Below, piece by piece: positions 1-8,200 of a stretch of 19,367 bases of DNA. The notes under the pieces are model-generated. The model made no database searches and was not told the origin of the DNA. It saw only the letters and a list, made by a program, of their open reading frames with translations. Within the stretch, counting starts at the first letter, position 1; every line of letters begins with the position of its first letter. The translations under genes were made by a program, and so were the position numbers. The DNA lies in the NCBI GenBank assembly GCA_015499995.1, contig JADNRV010000652.1:1-19367 (forward strand). The letters run 5' to 3'. Source of the stretch: Flammula alnicola. Lineage: Eukaryota; Basidiomycota; Agaricomycetes; Agaricales; Strophariaceae.

Positions 1-286
1 TGCGGTCAAGATCGAGTTTTGACCAGAGCTTTGGGGTTTTTCCTGCAGTTTCGAACCACTCGCGGTTGACAGATCGTATGGTGGAAAGCGAAGAGGGCTT
101 AGCGTCGACGGCAGTCTCGAAAACTTGAGACAAGACATCTCTGTTCAAGCTCAAGGTGGAATCGGACATGGTGGGATTATCGATTGATGCTTGAACGTTT
201 TGAACTTGAGCCTTGTGGTATACATCGTTTAAGTAGAGTCGTTTGACAATAAGATCAAGGGCGTCGGAGTCTCGGGAGATTGCCAT
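1..286 (-). CDS. F-box-like protein, 5' part (runs off window start)
   Basis: The minus strand is open from an ATG at 286-284 to the window edge, giving 95 codons without a stop. The N-terminal 40 residues are polar. They are followed by LNRDVLSQVFETAVD, a spacer, STIRSVNREWFETAGKTPKLW and SKLDL. That order matches the mushroom F-box pattern: Leu-rich helix, then 'IRxVxREWxxxAxxTPxLWSxL', at about residues 46-93. F-box proteins are normally substrate adaptors of SCF ubiquitin ligases, and Agaricomycetes carry large expanded families. The usual Pro after the first Leu of the box is replaced here (LNRDV), so the domain is divergent. Leu-rich repeats or other substrate-binding parts would lie outside the window. 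The gene is divergent from the Ala/His-rich gene at 834. Confidence 0.6.
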   Translation of the reverse strand, partial: MAISRDSDALDLIVKRLYLNDVYHKAQVQNVQASIDNPTMSDSTLSLNRDVLSQVFETAVDAKPSSLSTIRSVNREWFETAGKTPKLWSKLDLDR

Positions 287-833
287 TCCCCCAACACTGC
301 CATCCTTCATTCCTTTCGCCAAGATCGTTCTCTGCTCTCGAGTCTCTACTTACTGCTACTGGATCATTACGCATGATGGTTTAATTGCTAAGGCTGTACC
401 AGGGCGCATCGTTTTACACTGACATACCCCTAGTACATTGCCAGTGTTTGACATAGTAAGTACAACTGAGCCCTAGTCTCGACTCAACCGGCCACGCGCA
501 CTCCGCGCGCTTCGGCAGGTTTTTGCTGAATTCAATCTAACATAGCCCGCATGAGACCGTATTAGTACTATCCTGTGTGGGGCTTTGAAAAATGCGATAC
601 ATAACGTCAAAACAAAGCCAGGGTTGGCTAGGATCTTGCTCAGCCCTGGATTCGGGAGGCTTGTGGGGTCTGTCGCCGTCTTTATAAAATGGTCCCTCAC
701 GCTGTACTCGTTCTTCAGCTGGTCTCATCCTCCCATTCTCTCCAACGCGCACAGGTTTCTGATTATTTCCTGTCACCCGTCGCTCACTTTACACTCTAGA
801 AGTTCGTCTACCCGACTTGTATTCTTATCCATC
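287..833. other. divergent intergenic region (two promoters)
   Basis: This 547-bp stretch separates two divergent start codons. No convincing coding exon was seen. The open frames here lack homology and have implausible composition. It should hold the promoters and 5' UTRs of both neighbours. A good TATA box lies at 683-688 on the plus strand, and the 60 bp before the ATG at 834 are pyrimidine-rich, as is common before fungal start codons. Confidence 0.5.
683..688 (+). promoter_or_regulatory. TATA box of the Ala/His-rich gene
   Basis: The sequence TTTATAAAAT at 681-690 contains a consensus TATAAA about 146 bp upstream of the ATG at 834. That fits a transcription start at about 715-760 and a short leader. 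A clear TATA box often marks highly or conditionally expressed fungal genes, which suits a small secreted protein. Confidence 0.5.
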
Positions 834-1972
834 ATGATTGTCTGCCGCTCTGTGTGTCTCAGCGTCGCTGCACTGCTGTTTGGAACCGCCCTCGCTGCAC
901 CTACACCGTATAATCCTGCCCATGGTGAAATCGTTAACATTGCTCCGGTTCACACCAATGGTGGGACAGCGATTGGAGTAAGTATTGTAACATGTCCTGC
1001 ACAATATATACTTACTTTTGCTAATCAGCCCGGAGCTCACAATCCCCATCCCCATATTGCCCTGGGCAGTGATCAGCATGGGAACGTCATCCTTGCACCT
1101 GTTACGCATTCTAACAACCCTGGACTCGGACCTTCTATGTCTGCCAATGGCATGCATAACCTCCACGGCAATGTTCTACTTAATCATGTTACTGCCCACC
1201 CCAATAACATCGCCCCGGGCCCTGGTCACCACGCCGGTGCGAACGTTGGTGCCGCCAATGTCCACGCTATTCAACAAGGTGTGTTCAGCCTGGTTTAGAC
1301 ATGGGTAACTGATTGAACCATCGAAATTCAGCCCAACATCAGGTCGACGCGCAGGCCCAAGCGCATCATGCTGCCTCCCAAGCGCACACCCAAGCTGCTC
1401 AGTCTCATACCGATGCGCAGACCGCCCATACGAATGTCGCCTTCGCTCACACTCAGCACGGTAACCACGTCGCTGCCCAGGACCACCACAACCAGGCCGC
1501 CATCCACGGGCAGCATGCAGTCGCCCATACTCAGCAGGCTGCTCACCACACCCAAGCTGCGCATTCGGTCGCCGGAGTCAATCATGCGGATCACGCCCAC
1601 GCTCTACAATCTGCTGCTAACGCTCATGCGTCTCACAATTCTGCTGTTGCATCGCATGAACATGCTTCTGCTGGGCACGCCCACCTGAGCGCCGCGCATG
1701 CCCACGATTCCGCTTCACGCAGCCACAACAACGCCGCGCACGCTGCTGCGAATGCCCATATGCATCCCCAGATTGTCAATGGCCATGTAACGGCCGCCAA
1801 CAATCACGCTGCCACTGCGCAAGGTCACCGCGCCACCGCCACTGCCCACGCTCCTTCTGTGCAGAACAAGCCTAATGCAGCCCAGTCCCACCACCAGGCT
1901 ACTGTCTCTCGCCACCAGGCTAATCAATCGAAGGCCACGGTTCCTCACCATTTGCAGCACCACCGTAGATAA
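834..1972 (+). CDS. secreted Ala/His-rich repeat protein (3 exons)
   Basis: The exons are 834-977, 1029-1278 and 1332-1972. Intron 1 (51 nt) starts GTAAGT and ends CAG, phase 0. Intron 2 (53 nt) starts GTGTGT and ends CAG, phase 1. The joined product is 344 residues ending at TAA 1970-1972. The start has a hydrophobic signal peptide (about residues 1-21, VAALLFGTALA before the likely cleavage site), so the protein is probably secreted or wall-associated. Exon 2 encodes an imperfect duplication: HGNVILAPVTHSNN is followed about 33 residues later by HGNVLLNHVTAHPNN. Exon 3 encodes 213 residues that are about 28% Ala (60) and 20% His (43), rich in Gln, Ser and Asn, and nearly free of aromatic residues. 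No known domain was recognised. His density suggests metal or pH-dependent binding, which is inference. It could also be a structural wall or matrix protein. Confidence 0.8.
1361..1465 (+). repeat. 21-bp units coding for an Ala/His heptad repeat
   Basis: Five consecutive 21-nt units encode AHHAASQ, AHTQAAQ, SHTDAQT, AHTNVAF and AHTQHGN. A looser series follows (HVAAQDH, HNQAAIH and later His-Ala pairs). His is fixed at position 2 and Thr is frequent at position 3. The seven-residue period with small Ala faces would suit a helical or coiled-coil rod studded with His. Confidence 0.65.
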
Positions 1973-2232
1973 TTAGTTTAGAAAACTTGGCAGACTTTGA
2001 TGTGTTAACATATAAACTTGCCGAAATGACAGACGAGAAAATACCATCTGTGTGATTCGGAGGGCGTTCTGGAACTCTAGAACAAGGTCGATCGGAAAAT
2101 ATTCAGAAGGCAGGAAAGTGTACTGTCCTGTGGGCGATACGTATACTGTACTTGCAATGTTCAAAATGAGAGGGTTGATTAATATTCCTGGCAGCGCGGT
2201 GGCTGTGCACGACCATGTCAGCGCTACTCGAC
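1973..2232. other. 3' flank of the Ala/His-rich gene, left flank of the transposon
   Basis: This stretch is the 3' UTR and spacer after the stop at 1972. At its right end an ATG at 2215-2217 opens the codons ATG TCA GCG CTA CTC GAC, which run directly into the transposon at 2233. The same five codons after the ATG recur beyond the element, so this may be the original 5' end of the downstream gene. Confidence 0.35.
2225..2232 (+). repeat. target-site duplication, left (TACTCGAC)
   Basis: The 8-bp word TACTCGAC directly precedes the left inverted repeat. An identical word directly follows the right inverted repeat at 2952-2959. An 8-bp duplication is the hallmark of hAT-type (also P-type) transposition. 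Confidence 0.85.
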
Positions 2233-2266
2233 AGGACCCTGCTTTATGCTGTCAGATGTCCGATCC
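2233..2266 (+). repeat. left terminal inverted repeat, 34 bp
   Basis: It begins AGGACCCTGCTTTATGCTGT and ends GATCC. It is the exact reverse complement of 2918-2951. Similarity resumes further in (AAATGGCC on both arms) after a gap of about 12 bp that is present only on the right arm. Confidence 0.9.
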
Positions 2267-2312
2267 AAAATGGCCAAATTTTTGCACTTATGTACGGACG
2301 TTTTTTTGCTGG

Positions 2313-2405
2313 TTCCGTCCGCATAAGGATCGGACCTACCTTTTTGACCCCATTTCCGTCCGCATAGCAGATGATACATACTGCAGGCCAAATTCCGTCC
2401 GCATA
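2313..2405 (+). repeat. left subterminal repeats (3 copies)
   Basis: TTCCGTCCGCATA occurs at 2313-2325, 2354-2366 and 2393-2405. Copies 1 and 3 are followed by AGGATCGGAC or GGGGATCGGAC. GTCCG and CGGAC then pair as a 5-bp stem around the central CATA. A degenerate inverted version (TATGTACGGACG) lies at about 2290. Confidence 0.75.
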
Positions 2406-2858
2406 GGGGATCGGACATTTATTTTAGGTAGAAACATACCAAAAAATTAAATTGAAAAAGAAATAAAATAAAATCAAGGTTGCGTTCAGCCCGACGCTGC
2501 CTGACGAGATTCTATGTAGAGCGCGATGATGATGATGGGTCCAAGGATTCTACGGCAAGGCACTTAACAAGCTGATATCTGCTTATTGAAAATTAAGATC
2601 CTCACCAGATCGTAACCGTTGGAGCCATCAACGCCCTCCGTCTTGCCTTAGAAGTCATTGAGAATATCGATACAGTAACGGCACTTGCGATCTGCGATAT
2701 GTGGAGGTGGCGATCAACAAAGAAATTTTGTTGGTCGTGTTTGATACAAAGGACCATCGACAACCATGTACAAATGTACGAATTTGGGATCGGACCTGCG
2801 TACCGACCGGCCACTTCCGGACCCTGTTTGGATCGGACGTCCGGCCAAATTTTTCGGT

Positions 2859-2916
2859 TTCCGTCCGCATAAGGATCGAACATAGGCTGGATTTTAAGGC
2901 CATTTCCGTCCGCATA
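2859..2916 (+). repeat. right subterminal repeats (2 copies)
   Basis: TTCCGTCCGCATA occurs at 2859-2871 and 2904-2916, in the same orientation as the left copies. Further GATCGGAC words lie at about 2788 and 2830. The second copy runs into the right inverted repeat. Confidence 0.75.
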
Positions 2917-2917
2917 G

Positions 2918-2951
2918 GGATCGGACATCTGACAGCATAAAGCAGGGTCCT
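2918..2951 (-). repeat. right terminal inverted repeat, 34 bp
   Basis: This is the exact reverse complement of the left repeat and ends GCAGGGTCCT at 2951, directly before the right target duplication. Confidence 0.9.
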
Positions 2952-2959
2952 TACTCGAC
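2952..2959 (+). repeat. target-site duplication, right (TACTCGAC)
   Basis: This is the second copy of the 8-bp duplication and abuts the right inverted repeat at 2951. Confidence 0.85.
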
Positions 2960-2974
2960 TCAGCGCTACTCGAC
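2960..2974 (+). repeat. second copy of a 15-bp direct repeat split by the transposon
   Basis: TCAGCGCTACTCGAC here repeats 2218-2232. If the element and one 8-bp duplication are removed, the two copies become an exact tandem duplication of 15 bp, which is five codons. The element therefore inserted into one unit of a pre-existing tandem repeat, or a former insertion left the second copy behind. Confidence 0.7.
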
Positions 2975-4670
2975 CGTCTTGCCATGCTACAGGTACGTTT
3001 TACATCCTTATCTTTCTTTCTATCTCGAGAAAGTTTCTGATTCAATGTTCTACTGTTGGCACAGATGACCTTTGTGATATCAATGCCTCCTTCCATACCT
3101 ACTTCTTCACAAATAACACGGCTCATTCAGCATCAGCGTCAGCCCTTCTACGCAGCTTCCTCACACCAAATACGACTGCCAGAGTATCTCAACCAGCACA
3201 ACGGCCACACTACCATGGACAGTGCCACGTCACCGTGTCACCCATCATCTCCCTGTCTCTCCTCTCACTCTCTCTACTGTAGCGATATGCCCGTCCTAAA
3301 AGGGAGACTTACTCGGCACCTCAAAACGAATCACAGGTATGATTCATCTCATTTCTCCCCTTCATTCTCGCACGCGCAAATGCTGATTAACTACTCTCTA
3401 AATTTGTAGGCCGTGGAAGGACCTCATGCCATATCGCCCGCATTGCGTCCTTTTCTACCGTCATATGGTATCCCAGACGATCTCGGAGTGGCCAATGTAC
3501 TGCGTTCTCCGCATCCGCTGCCTAAACAGTCCAACCACACACCGCATCTCCGCTGACAGCGACCGCTACACCCGTGCCCCCAGCTTTCGACCTCGCCTTC
3601 CGATACGCCGCCACCCAATTCACCATAACAGCAACAACACCGACTCCCTTGGGCCTTCACCTCACCTCGACGTATTCCACTTCTACTAGCACCCATCTTC
3701 TTCATATTCCTACCCCAGAGCCATCATGATCTGTAGGCTATGAGGCATGAAGAGGACGATTCGAGGGTTGGCGCGTGGATTCTGATATACGAGAAAAGGG
3801 TCCAACATCGGCACAGTAGTGCCCTACAGCTTGGCCTCCTCTCTTTCTCGGCGCCACAACCTCAAAGTTAAAAACAATGTCGACACCACCCTCTCGGCTG
3901 AGGATTGGCGAGCGAGGAAGTATGACACGGGGAGCAAGGGCCACAGAGCAGCAGTGGAAATTTTGCGGGCGATGGAAGGTAAGGATTCTTTCCTAACATT
4001 ATGACGACGATTGCTTACCACATGTCACTGCTTAGCTCTTCGCCACTTCTCTCAGCTCTCGTTAACCCACGACCCGAAGCTCTTTCCATGCGATTCTCAA
4101 GTTTTTGGTTTTGATTCAACGCTGGACGTTGGATAAAAGTGCGGGTTCTCAGGTTGGGAGGAAGGAGAGCATGGGACCAAATACCGGTTAGTATCTATAT
4201 TCATCTCATATCCCAAGTTTTTATACTCTTTACTCACTTTCAAACTACGAATTATACAGACACAAACCTGTGCTTCCCTCATATTATTAAAAAAATGAAC
4301 GTCTTCTTTCATGTCGCATTGTCTATCTGAAGACCTTCTATCACCAACGTCACCGCCAACGCCATTATCGATTCGTCAATGTCGACTTGTCATCCCATAT
4401 CCATACGATATGCTGCTTCTGCTTTCGCCGCCGCTTCCACTCTTCCACCTTTCAGGCTTGCGTTACGCGCTCTGGCTATGTTCCAAGACTGGAGCGGTCT
4501 CGAATCTCTCCCTCCATTTTCACCCGCTCCGCTGTTCTGGGGAAGGGAATTGGCGACCACAACAACAAGGACACGTCAACCCCCCCATTCATATTCAGAA
4601 CTTGGAGATTAACAGCGATCCGAAGCTCCATTTTACTGCTACCACTAATGAATGCTGCATCGTTCTATGA
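2960..4670 (+). pseudogene. unrecognised multi-exon gene with broken reading frame
   Basis: Several stretches read like real protein and are linked by good introns, but no single frame joins them. Likely introns are 2993-3064, 3229-3282 (or 3235-3282), 3337-3409, 3979-4035 and 4187-4259. Protein-like segments include DLCDINASFHTYFF (from 3067), LPSYGIPDDLGVANVL (after 3410), FDLAFRYAATQFTI (about 3588-3630), EEDDSRVGAWILIYEK (about 3750), AEDWRARKYDTGSKGHRA (about 3897), LSLTHDPKLFPCDSQVFGF (4036-4130), then LPPFRLALRALAMFQDW and a C-terminus NECCIVL ending at TGA 4668-4670. Joining them needs shifts near 3520-3545, 3735, 3810 and at a C7 run (4580-4586), plus a stop at 4134-4136. The first exon may have started left of the transposon at 2215. 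It is either a decayed gene or a live gene in error-prone sequence. No family was recognised. A competing frame from 3065 through the 3337-3409 intron to a stop at 3687-3689 is fully open, but its composition is poor. Confidence 0.4.
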
Positions 4671-5242
4671 TGACTAGCGATCGCGATTTATGGCGGACGT
4701 TGATAGCTTCGGATTTTCGGCAAGACTCAAGTGTAGGACTGGGTCAGGAATATGCTGGCATTTGATGGGCATTTGAATTTTGGTTGGGTGGGGGATTGAT
4801 GGGGGGACCAACTTGTCAGCGCTCGTGTCTTCTTTCTTTGGGTTTACCAAGTGTATTTGTCTGCGAATGACAGCGGTCATTATACCGCACTTGTGCATCA
4901 AGTTTGCTTTTGTTCCCCGCAAAGTTCTTTCAAACCAGTTCTTGAAGTTGTGTCGCCAACCCGCAGTGTACCTTGATTTCGATTTTATTTTCTGGTCATC
5001 TTTGACAGTTTCGAATTTCCCCAAATATGAAATATGATATGTAGCTGTGGTGACTTAGAACGAAAAGAGAAAGACTGCAAAAATTGTCTACCACAATAGT
5101 AACCAAATAGCAACGAAAATTTTGCGAAAAGTCAACTACCCGAAGTGTCACGCATCACGTGATGTCACAGTGGGCGACAATAGATCATCCTGATAACAGA
5201 GCGCTTATTCGCTTTTCATACCCTTCTCGACTTGTGCCCACC
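4671..5242. other. intergenic region upstream of the giant gene
   Basis: No convincing gene was seen. A short frame at 4667-4765 (DLWRTLIASDFRQDSS) reads acceptably and might be a lost tail of the preceding gene. The open frame of about 116 codons on the minus strand at 4674-5024 has no recognisable features. The last 100 bp before 5243 should hold the promoter and leader of the giant gene. Confidence 0.4.
5153..5164. promoter_or_regulatory. palindromic E-box CATCACGTGATG
   Basis: A perfect 12-bp palindrome is centred on CACGTG with the flanks TCACGTGA. That is the preferred core of Cbf1-type bHLH regulators in fungi. It lies 79 bp upstream of the chosen ATG. An in-frame ATG at 5162 overlaps the palindrome, which argues against using that ATG as the start. 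Confidence 0.5.
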
Positions 5243-8200
5243 ATGGCCAACCCGAATCCTGAACCACCCTCTTTGGAGGATCTCCTATACATGTTGAACC
5301 ATGTTTTTCTAACCCCAAAACTGCCCCAAGAAGGCGACACCAAGGCACGCCGCGACATCGCTCTTTGTGGCTTTGCGTATAATGCCTCCCGTGAATTTGC
5401 TAGATTTCTGTCACAAAGTCAGCAGCAACAATGGTCTATCGTAAGTCAGATGCTCAAGACGCTGCTCGAGACTACTCGGGGCCTCGACAAAGATGTACTC
5501 GTCAAGGATATATTGCGCCTCGGGGACGGAGGTCAGTTTTGCTGAGGTGTATGACGCTCTGCGTAGCTCACTCATCGTCCATGCCTTATCCAGAAGTTCT
5601 TGTGTTTCACATCCACGCTCAAAATGCTGCACTTATTCTACGTAGGCTCCGAGATACTATGGTTTTTGAAGCCTTCGAGGTTTCACCAACTCCCGAGGCC
5701 GTCATGGGCGCTGAGGGGAAGCTCATTTGCTCGTACCCCGGCCCCGCCGTGGAACTTCCTCTCGATGTCGCACATGAACTCTCGTTCGTCGAACAACTCG
5801 TTTCCTTCCTCCTTCACATGGACGTCGATCGGTTGGATGCAGAAGCGACGACAACTAAAGCCGGGTCCAAAGTCGCCGAAACACGAGGCACGACCCACCC
5901 ACGATATATCACCCAGCTCCTCGTTATGATCCTTTACGGAATGGGAGAGGAAGCCAAAGTCAACCGTATCACGAAGCGCATCGCGGATGACGTTTGCTGG
6001 GACAATGCTAGAAACCCTTGGCGGAGGTCGTCGCTTTGGCTTGTGCTCCGTGTAGCCATCCAAACAACCGCTGACTCCCGCAATACCTATAAGGCATTTA
6101 TGGTTTTCTTTCAGGTTGAACTTCTCAGACTGTTTCTCGACCACGACCTTCCCAGCGAGCTACTCCACGCCGCTAGGGTCAAGACAAGCAGGCGTGTCAA
6201 TAAGCTCGGCGCCTCTGCATCTTCAGGCCTCTTGCAAGAGGTAAAGGCTGTCAGTCGAGCGATAGAGCAGCGTCTTCAAGCAAGATGGTCCGAAGAGCAG
6301 CGTCTACAAGCCGTTTCTCCATCCTACACCCCAGATCCCGCTGCCTTCGAAAGGGATGCCACGTTATCACTCCTTGAATCCCGCGCCTATCTCGCCAAAA
6401 TCATGTCCCCGGATCCTTACACGGATATATTCACGGCATTTAATCCGTCCCACTTCCCTCGTCTTCGCGATGCTTGTGATTTTCACCATCTCTATCGCGA
6501 CGGCTTAACCAAAGCTGTTCAAGCCGACTCTCACATCGCCCTCGCCGACTTCGAGTTCCTTGTTCAGGAACGATTGGACCGTTGGGTCCTGGAAAACAGT
6601 CAAGAGGAGTCAGCATGCGAGACGTTGGGATCGTGCTTGGAACAGTATATCTCCGCCACTAAAACGCACTATTCGTCCAACCCGGAGGACGAGTCACTCA
6701 TGCTTTTGACGATCATGGAGCTCTGGGTCGCGCTTGATACCATCGCTGGCGCCCAATGTCCGCTTCTTTTGTCCTACTCTCCCGAGATTCCAGACTCGTT
6801 TTTAGATCCCATCCTTCTTCGCCGAGCGAAATCCATCGAACGTGCTGCCCGAATAGAACTCTACCTACGCCACCGATACTCCAACGCCACCGCTGCAACC
6901 TCCATATTCTCTGATCATCTGGATAACACCATGTTCGCCGTGCGTTATTTTCAACAGTCCTCTTCCCTCTACGATATCAAAGCATCCATTGAGCGGGAGG
7001 CCGCTGATGAACGTGAAAACAAGCGTGCAGAGCTCCAGCGGAAGAACGAGAGGTATGCGTGGCTCATCGAGGAGGTCGGCAGATGTAGTTGCGAATACTA
7101 CGAGGTCTATCGCCCATGGCCATGGGGCCGTATTCCCAACATTCCAGTTCATGCTACAAGTGCAAGCTCCAGAGGGAGGCCGATAGCCTGAGTATCGTTG
7201 TTTACGAGTGGCCCCTGCCAACTCGTCCACTGGAGCCAGAAGCGATTGTCTTTGAGCTCAACTGTCCTCCGGTCTTCACCATCTGGAGGACGCGAACATA
7301 CCAGATCCTTCGTGACATAGGCATGGCTCACATAAGCGTTCAGTCAAAGTTCTCTCCTCATGCTCTCCTCGAGGATTACCAAGGGCTTGCAGCCTGGTGG
7401 AAGAAGGGCGCGTCAGGTCGCATCACATTTGGGTCGGAAACGAAGTCATTTCTCAAGTCCCACTATCGCGATGCTCAGATTCCCGCTGACCCAGATCGTA
7501 TTTGTGTCAACAACGGCCTGCGCTTTAGGTTGTATGATAGTATGAAGGGAGAAAACGTGCTTTCATCCTTCAATCTTAGTCTCGATTCATACTGTACGCT
7601 TCGTCTCCCCGAAGATGGGAAAGGGTTATACCGACATCTCCAGTACGCTGTGGCGCACACGACCCACACGCACAACGAAACCATCGTCAATCAGGGAGAT
7701 TGTCCCATGAATCTGAGCGTGCATGAGCAACTCGCTTTCTCCAACCTTCGCTGCGGTTCCCAGCTGCAATGGAAGAATATCGCCCGTGAGCTTCGCACGA
7801 ATGTTTTGACGTTCTCTCGGGAGGAGGTTCATACGCTCTTGACACAAGCAGCCTGGCAGATAGGACCCCTTTCCGATGACGGATTGATCAGAGAATGGCA
7901 TTTCGAACTTGGACAGTCGGATTTCGGTCTTGTTTTGATTCGAGAAGCCATGGACCTCTTATCGCGCGTTGAGGCCAATTGGATGGAAGGAACGACAATC
8001 AAGAGCATCAGTATGTCCCCTTCATTTCACTGGAAAAATAAAACATCAGGTTGATGCCTTATTTAGTTTATCTTACCAGTCGCCTTCTCACTTCCACTGC
8101 AGATGTCCAGGGGCAAGTGCGGCAGAGTGGATATGCGCTGTTGCGCAAAGCTCGGGCGGTAACGCATAAGTGGATGCGCGAGATAGTGCACAAGCTTCAA

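Larger units (their letters stand above)
2233..2951. mobile_element. non-autonomous hAT-like DNA transposon (719 bp, MITE-like)
   Basis: The element is bounded by perfect 34-bp inverted repeats (2233-2266 and 2918-2951) and flanked by an 8-bp duplication TACTCGAC. It contains no transposase. The open frames inside largely translate its own subterminal repeats, which gives the recurring peptide DPYADG. The left end carries three and the right end two copies of TTCCGTCCGCATA, several continuing into GGATCGGAC and so forming small GTCCG/CGGAC hairpins. These are plausible transposase-binding sites. The middle (about 2450-2700) is AT-rich at first and then has a 120-bp stretch of balanced composition that could be captured host DNA. 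Intact inverted repeats and an exact target duplication suggest a fairly recent insertion that relied on a transposase from elsewhere. Confidence 0.85.

Noticed and set aside
2602..3126. Minus-strand frame of 174 codons across the transposon
   Set aside because: Its recurring DPYADG peptide is just the translation of the subterminal repeats, and the frame runs across the element boundary. It is not a transposase.
3065..3689. Open frame with a zinc-finger-like end (RLTRHLKTNH) spliced over 3337-3409
   Set aside because: It is fully open, but the first Cys spacing (C-x7-C) does not fit a C2H2 finger and the rest is Arg/His/Pro/Ser-rich, typical of a shadow frame. The other frame gives better protein. 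It is kept only as an alternative.
4674..5024. 116-codon minus-strand frame
   Set aside because: It has no motif, no homology I recognise and no splice or promoter support, and an equally long random frame lies on the other strand.
5683..6144. 153-codon minus-strand frame inside the giant gene
   Set aside because: It is antisense to an exon with clear family homology, so it is a shadow of codon bias.
8011..8102. 92-nt intron ending at CAG 8100-8102
   Set aside because: It is in phase, but it would remove YLTSRLLTSTAD, which fits the family. The 56-nt intron 8011-8066 (TTATTTAG) keeps it and also preserves phase.
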